From the NCBI RefSeq assembly GCF_016862175.1, contig NZ_BOML01000021.1, positions 62,001 through 126,000 of the forward strand: a DNA stretch of 64,000 bases. The letters run 5' to 3'. The DNA comes from Paractinoplanes durhamensis. GTDB taxonomy: Bacteria; Actinomycetota; Actinomycetes; Mycobacteriales; Micromonosporaceae. Below the pieces are notes generated by a model. It saw only the letters and a list, made by a program, of their open reading frames with translations. It was not told where the DNA came from and made no database searches. The position numbers and the translations under genes were made by a program. Shown piece after piece: positions 61,009 through 64,000 of this stretch (the stretch's first letter is position 1; each line of letters begins with the position of its first letter).

Positions 61009-62202
61009 ATGAGCGACTCGTCCCGCGTAGTTCTAGGCCTCGGTGGGTGCGTCGACTACGAGTTGAAGCTGACCACCGCGGTCCTGGAAAAGCTGATCAT
61101 CGAGTACGGCATCGTCGCCGCGGAACTGACGTCGCCGAATACGGTGACCGGCGAGCGGGACCTCCTGGTGTCGATCCTGTCCTATGTGGCCCGGGGTGGT
61201 GGCGGCGAGCACTTCGTCGCCTCCGCCCCGGCGCTGGCCACCTTCGCCGATCGCTTCCCGCACCGGGAGACGCTGGGCGGCACGTCGGTCCGCGCCGGGA
61301 TCCTGATGAGCCGGCTGGGGGTTCCGTCGACGCTGCACCTGGTCAGCGTCAACGACACCTTCCGCCGGCTGCTGCCGCCCGACAGCGAATACATCAACAG
61401 CGGCACCGACGACACCTTCTATCCACACCTGATCGTCCAGTACGACCAGGGCCTGTGGATCCGGGCGAACGACATCGACATCCACGCCCCCTTCCCGAAC
61501 CGCCTGATCTACGTCAACGACCCGGCCAACGCCGACATGCTGATCGGCGAACTCGGCGACCGGCTCGGCAAGGCGTCGGTCTTCCTGATCTCCGGCTTCA
61601 ACGCCATGCGCGACGAGGCCGAGCTCAACGTGCGGCTCGCTCTCCTGCGCGAACACATGCGGCAACTGCCGCCGGACGCGGTGACCTACTTCGAGGACGC
61701 TGCCTACCACGAGCCGGCGTTCAGCCGCCGGGTCCGCGAGGCCCTGCTGGAAACCATTGATGTGTACGGGTTGAACGAGGACGAACTCCAGTCCTATCTC
61801 CGCCGCCCGGTCAACCTGCTCGACCCGGCCGACGTCGCCGACGCGCTCACCGCCGTGCACGCCCTCATCCCGGTGCCGACGCTGGTGCTGCACACCAAGT
61901 ACTGGGCTGTGGCGCTGGGCGCGGGCGACTACACCGACGCCCTCGACACCGGCACCGTCATGGCGGCCACCCGCTACAGCCACGGCGACGACTTCACCGA
62001 CGCCGACGTCGCCCGGCTGCGGGCGCAACCGCGCCGGCCCGAGTCGGTCGCCTTCGCGGCCGAGCTGCACGCCCGGATGGGCGACGTGGTCCGCTGCGTG
62101 CCCGGTTTCGTGCTCGACGTCCCGAACCCGACCACGGTCGGGCTCGGCGACACCTTCGTCGGTGGCTTCCTCACCGCGCTCGCACTCAGGGAAGAACGAT
62201 GA
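61009..62202 (+). CDS. ADP-dependent phosphofructokinase/glucokinase family protein
   Basis: A 397-residue kinase of the ADP-specific PFK/GK family (ribokinase fold). The C-terminal catalytic motif is PTTVGLGDTFVGGFLTAL with the GxGD Asp. Other family-like parts are LGGTSVRAGILMSRLGVPST, FLISGFNAMRDEAEL and VLHTKYWAVALG. In archaea and some eukaryotes these enzymes use ADP as phosphoryl donor; bacterial members are rarer and their donor is often untested. It would make the bisphosphate used by the aldolase. The ATG lies 1 bp after the aldolase stop, and its own stop overlaps the isomerase start. Confidence 0.88.
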   Translation: MSDSSRVVLGLGGCVDYELKLTTAVLEKLIIEYGIVAAELTSPNTVTGERDLLVSILSYVARGGGGEHFVASAPALATFADRFPHRETLGGTSVRAGILMSRLGVPSTLHLVSVNDTFRRLLPPDSEYINSGTDDTFYPHLIVQYDQGLWIRANDIDIHAPFPNRLIYVNDPANADMLIGELGDRLGKASVFLISGFNAMRDEAELNVRLALLREHMRQLPPDAVTYFEDAAYHEPAFSRRVREALLETIDVYGLNEDELQSYLRRPVNLLDPADVADALTAVHALIPVPTLVLHTKYWAVALGAGDYTDALDTGTVMAATRYSHGDDFTDADVARLRAQPRRPESVAFAAELHARMGDVVRCVPGFVLDVPNPTTVGLGDTFVGGFLTALALREER

Positions 62203-63152
62203 CTGTCGAAGCATTGCCCGCCAACCAGCCCGAGACGTTCTACCGCGGGGCCGGCCGGATCGCCGAGTTCCGCAACGTGCCCGCGCTCGCCGACCGTCCC
62301 GAGGACTGGGTCGGGTCGGTGACCAGCCGGTTCGCGCTCGCACCGGCCGGGCTGTCCACGCTGGCCGACGGCCGGGTGCTGGCCGAGGCGATCGCGGCCG
62401 ACCCGGGCTGGTGGCTCGGGCCGGACCGGGCCGACACCGGGGTGCTGGTCAAACTGCTCGACGCCGGCCAGCGACTTCCGCTGCACGTGCACCCCGACCG
62501 GAGGTTCGCCACCGCGCACCTGGCCACGCCGTACGGGAAGACCGAAGCCTGGGTGATCGTCTCGGCGCGGCCCGGCGCGTACGTCCATCTGGGGTTTGCC
62601 CGTGATGTTTCTTCCGCGGAATTGGGCGGCTGGGTCGAGGGCCAGAAGAACGACGAGATGCTCGCCGCCACCAACCGGATCCCGGTGGCGGCCGGCGACG
62701 CGATCCTCTGCCCGGCCGGGTTGCCGCACGCGATCGGCGACGGCATCCTGCTGGTCGAGATCCAGGAACCGACGGACTTCTCGGTCCTCCTGGAGTACGA
62801 GGGCTTCGGCCTCGCGGACGGTCACCTCGGCCTGGGGTACGACCTGGCCCTGCAGTGCGTCGACCGCGGGGCCTGGACGCCCGCGCGCCTCGACGGGCTC
62901 CGCGGCTCCGCCTCGCAGTTGCTGCCCGCGGCCGCCGACGAGTTCTTCGCCGCCAACCGGCTCCACGGCGGCGACCAGCTTCCGCACGAATTCAGCATCC
63001 TGGTCGTCGTCGGCGGCGAGGGCCGGCTCTCCGGGGCGAACGACGATCTCGCCGTCCGGCGGGGGGACACGCTGCTCATTCCGTACGCGGCCGGGCCGCT
63101 CCGGCTCGACGGGCAGGTCGAGGCCGTCCGCCTCGGTGCCTCCCGCCACTGA
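62199..63152 (+). CDS. manA: Mannose-6-phosphate isomerase, class I
   Basis: A 317-residue cupin-fold isomerase that interconverts mannose-6-phosphate and fructose-6-phosphate. Zinc ligands are seen in RLPLHVHPDRRFA, YGKTEAWVIV and AGLPHAIGDG; the phosphate-binding side contains VLLEYEGFGL. A shortened class I form without the large helical insertion is likely. The ATG overlaps the kinase stop. As the last gene of the operon it would feed mannose-6-phosphate into the kinase/aldolase route. A strong terminator follows at 63219. Confidence 0.93.
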   Translation: MTVEALPANQPETFYRGAGRIAEFRNVPALADRPEDWVGSVTSRFALAPAGLSTLADGRVLAEAIAADPGWWLGPDRADTGVLVKLLDAGQRLPLHVHPDRRFATAHLATPYGKTEAWVIVSARPGAYVHLGFARDVSSAELGGWVEGQKNDEMLAATNRIPVAAGDAILCPAGLPHAIGDGILLVEIQEPTDFSVLLEYEGFGLADGHLGLGYDLALQCVDRGAWTPARLDGLRGSASQLLPAAADEFFAANRLHGGDQLPHEFSILVVVGGEGRLSGANDDLAVRRGDTLLIPYAAGPLRLDGQVEAVRLGASRH

Positions 63153-63218
63153 CTCCTGGATCCCGGGTGTAAGCCGTGTTCCGGCAGCCGATCTGCCGTG
63201 ATGCCCGGGGCTCGGGGG

Positions 63219-63260
63219 AGCGGGGCCTCGCCATGTCCCTTTGGCGGGGCCCCGCTTTAT
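63219..63260 (+). terminator. Intrinsic terminator of the sugar operon
   Basis: AGCGGGGCCTCGCC (63219-63232) pairs with GGCGGGGCCCCGCT (63243-63256), with one G-U pair, around a 10-nt loop. TTTAT follows directly. It lies 66 bp after the manA stop. Confidence 0.88.
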
Positions 63261-63341
63261 GTTCCCGTGGGGAGAGGCAGATCACGGGGTTCGCTCCCTG
63301 TTCGCTACCAGAACGCTTACCTTTCGGCGGCGGCGGCCGAA

Positions 63342-63382
63342 TGAAGCACTCGACCGGGTTCCCCCTTCCGCGAGGTGCTTCA
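63342..63382 (+). promoter_or_regulatory. Leader hairpin covering the ribosome site of the PilZ gene
   Basis: TGAAGCAC (63342-63349) pairs perfectly with GTGCTTCA (63375-63382), extended by TCG/CGA with a bulge. The right arm contains the GAGGTG ribosome site (63372-63377) of ATG 63386. The fold would mask translation start; what would open it is unknown. Confidence 0.5.
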
Positions 63383-63385
63383 ACC

Positions 63386-64000
63386 ATGATTGCTTCGGCC
63401 TCTGTCGCTACCGAGTTGCCCGCCATCGGCGCGCCGATGTTCCTTGTTCTCGGCGAAGGCTTGAACTTCCGGTCCCGCCTCGAGTCGATCGACGGCGACA
63501 CCTTCACGGTCGCCGCGCCGCTCGAGACCGCCGACCCGGCCGAGATCGTGCCGGGTCACCTGTTCGACGTGTTCTGGGCGCCGCCGCGTACCCGGATCGT
63601 GCTTCCCACCCGGCTCGTCGCCATCTCCGAGCAGGCGCCGTACCGCTGGACCCTGGCCCCGATGGAGGCGCCGCGGCAGAGCAACCGGCGTGAGTTCGTC
63701 CGCGGTGGCGGCGGCGCCGTCGTCCGGCTCGCCAACGAGGACCGCGCGATGGAGGGCGCCCTGCTCGACATCAGCGAGGGCGGGCTGCGCTGCTGGATCG
63801 ACGAGCCGGTGAAGCTGACGGTCGGCGACCACCTGCGGGCGGCCGTGAGCCTCGGCGACGCCGGCGAGGTCGAGATGACCGGCACGATCCTGACGGTTCG
63901 CGACGCCCCGCACGGCGACCCGGGCCAGCACGTGGTGCTCACCTTCAACTCCGAGGAGAGCCTGGCCCAGATGATCCGCCTCTACGTGATGACGTGGGAG
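63386..64000 (+). CDS. PilZ-domain c-di-GMP receptor, 3' end outside the window
   Basis: 205 codons are visible with no stop, so the gene continues past the window. An N-terminal beta-rich region (about 10-95) resembles the YcgR-type N domain: FLVLGEGLNFRSRLESIDGD, then ADPAEIVPGHLFDVFW. The PilZ domain follows with the c-di-GMP-binding arginines in NRREFVR (100-106) and the DxSxxG motif DISEGGLRC (from 128). It would bind the c-di-GMP made or removed by the GGDEF/EAL proteins of this window and affect motility, exopolysaccharide or development. The ATG at 63386 follows a GAGGTG site held in a hairpin. Confidence 0.88.
   Translation, partial: MIASASVATELPAIGAPMFLVLGEGLNFRSRLESIDGDTFTVAAPLETADPAEIVPGHLFDVFWAPPRTRIVLPTRLVAISEQAPYRWTLAPMEAPRQSNRREFVRGGGGAVVRLANEDRAMEGALLDISEGGLRCWIDEPVKLTVGDHLRAAVSLGDAGEVEMTGTILTVRDAPHGDPGQHVVLTFNSEESLAQMIRLYVMTWE

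Noticed and set aside
63153-63385. c-di-GMP (GEMM-type) riboswitch before the PilZ gene.
   Set aside because: No tetraloop-receptor or GEMM core sequence could be found; only the operon terminator and a simple ribosome-site hairpin are visible.

Overview
The window is chromosomal DNA of a high-GC actinobacterium, most likely from the Micromonosporaceae (Actinoplanes-like). The reasons are the very high G+C with strong third-position GC, many GTG and some TTG starts, TAnnnT -10 boxes sitting 6-9 nt before start codons (leaderless genes), a furA-katG pair of the mycobacterial type, two-component and c-di-GMP proteins typical of motile or sporulating actinomycetes, and sugar ABC importers that lack their own ATPase. 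I saw no rRNA, tRNA, CRISPR array, prophage or intact insertion sequence. No gene-free stretch exceeds 300 bases. The longest gaps are about 296 bp (56664-56959), 240 bp (54576-54815), 233 bp (63153-63385) and 214 bp (40076-40289), and each holds identifiable signals described below.

Layout. 1-8.2 kb: the end of a GH31 glycosidase, a TetR regulator, a ketosteroid-dehydrogenase-like flavoprotein, a solitary DNA methyltransferase and a secreted GH92 mannosidase behind a tandem operator. 8.2-11.5 kb: a two-gene potassium-channel unit and nadE. 11.6-16.9 kb: a giant Ser/Thr kinase-ATPase-GAF-GGDEF fusion. 16.9-23.1 kb: a PPOX protein, a NUDIX hydrolase, a decayed secreted hydrolase, an anti-sigma/MEDS protein, a chemoreceptor, and a LuxR-type regulator translationally coupled to a 32-residue secreted peptide. 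23.1-26.7 kb: a response regulator divergent from a free-standing sensor domain, a degenerate histidine kinase and an intact histidine kinase. 26.7-29.6 kb: metX-metY plus a CoA-binding protein. 29.7-35.9 kb: OsmC, an FMO-like protein with an apparent ATC start, an SsuABC-like transporter, an SDR and an ECF sigma factor. 35.9-43.7 kb: an animal-type haem peroxidase with LysM repeats, DUF2461, a GH76 mannanase, DUF6188, and katG-furA. 43.7-51.3 kb: three membrane GGDEF-EAL proteins around an esterase. 51.4-55.9 kb: an SDR, a LysR/MFS divergent pair and an aldo/keto reductase with a pentapeptide repeat. 55.8-63.2 kb: a DeoR regulator and a six-gene sugar uptake and phosphosugar operon. 63.4 kb to the end: a PilZ protein that runs off the window.

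How the genes work together. Three themes recur. The first is c-di-GMP signalling: one kinase-coupled diguanylate cyclase, two GGDEF-EAL proteins with intact motifs, one paralogue whose GGDEF half is degenerate, and a PilZ receptor. The second is mannose/mannan use: GH92, GH76, mannose-6-phosphate isomerase, an ADP-dependent-type sugar kinase, a class II aldolase and an importer under a DeoR regulator. The third is oxidative defence: furA-katG, OsmC with a SigB-like promoter, and the LysM peroxidase. The most unusual items are the LuxR-peptide pair ending in a predicted free hexapeptide, the sensor system with a His-to-Asp pseudokinase, and the 1759-residue kinase/cyclase. Functional calls come from motif recognition by eye; no database search was possible.
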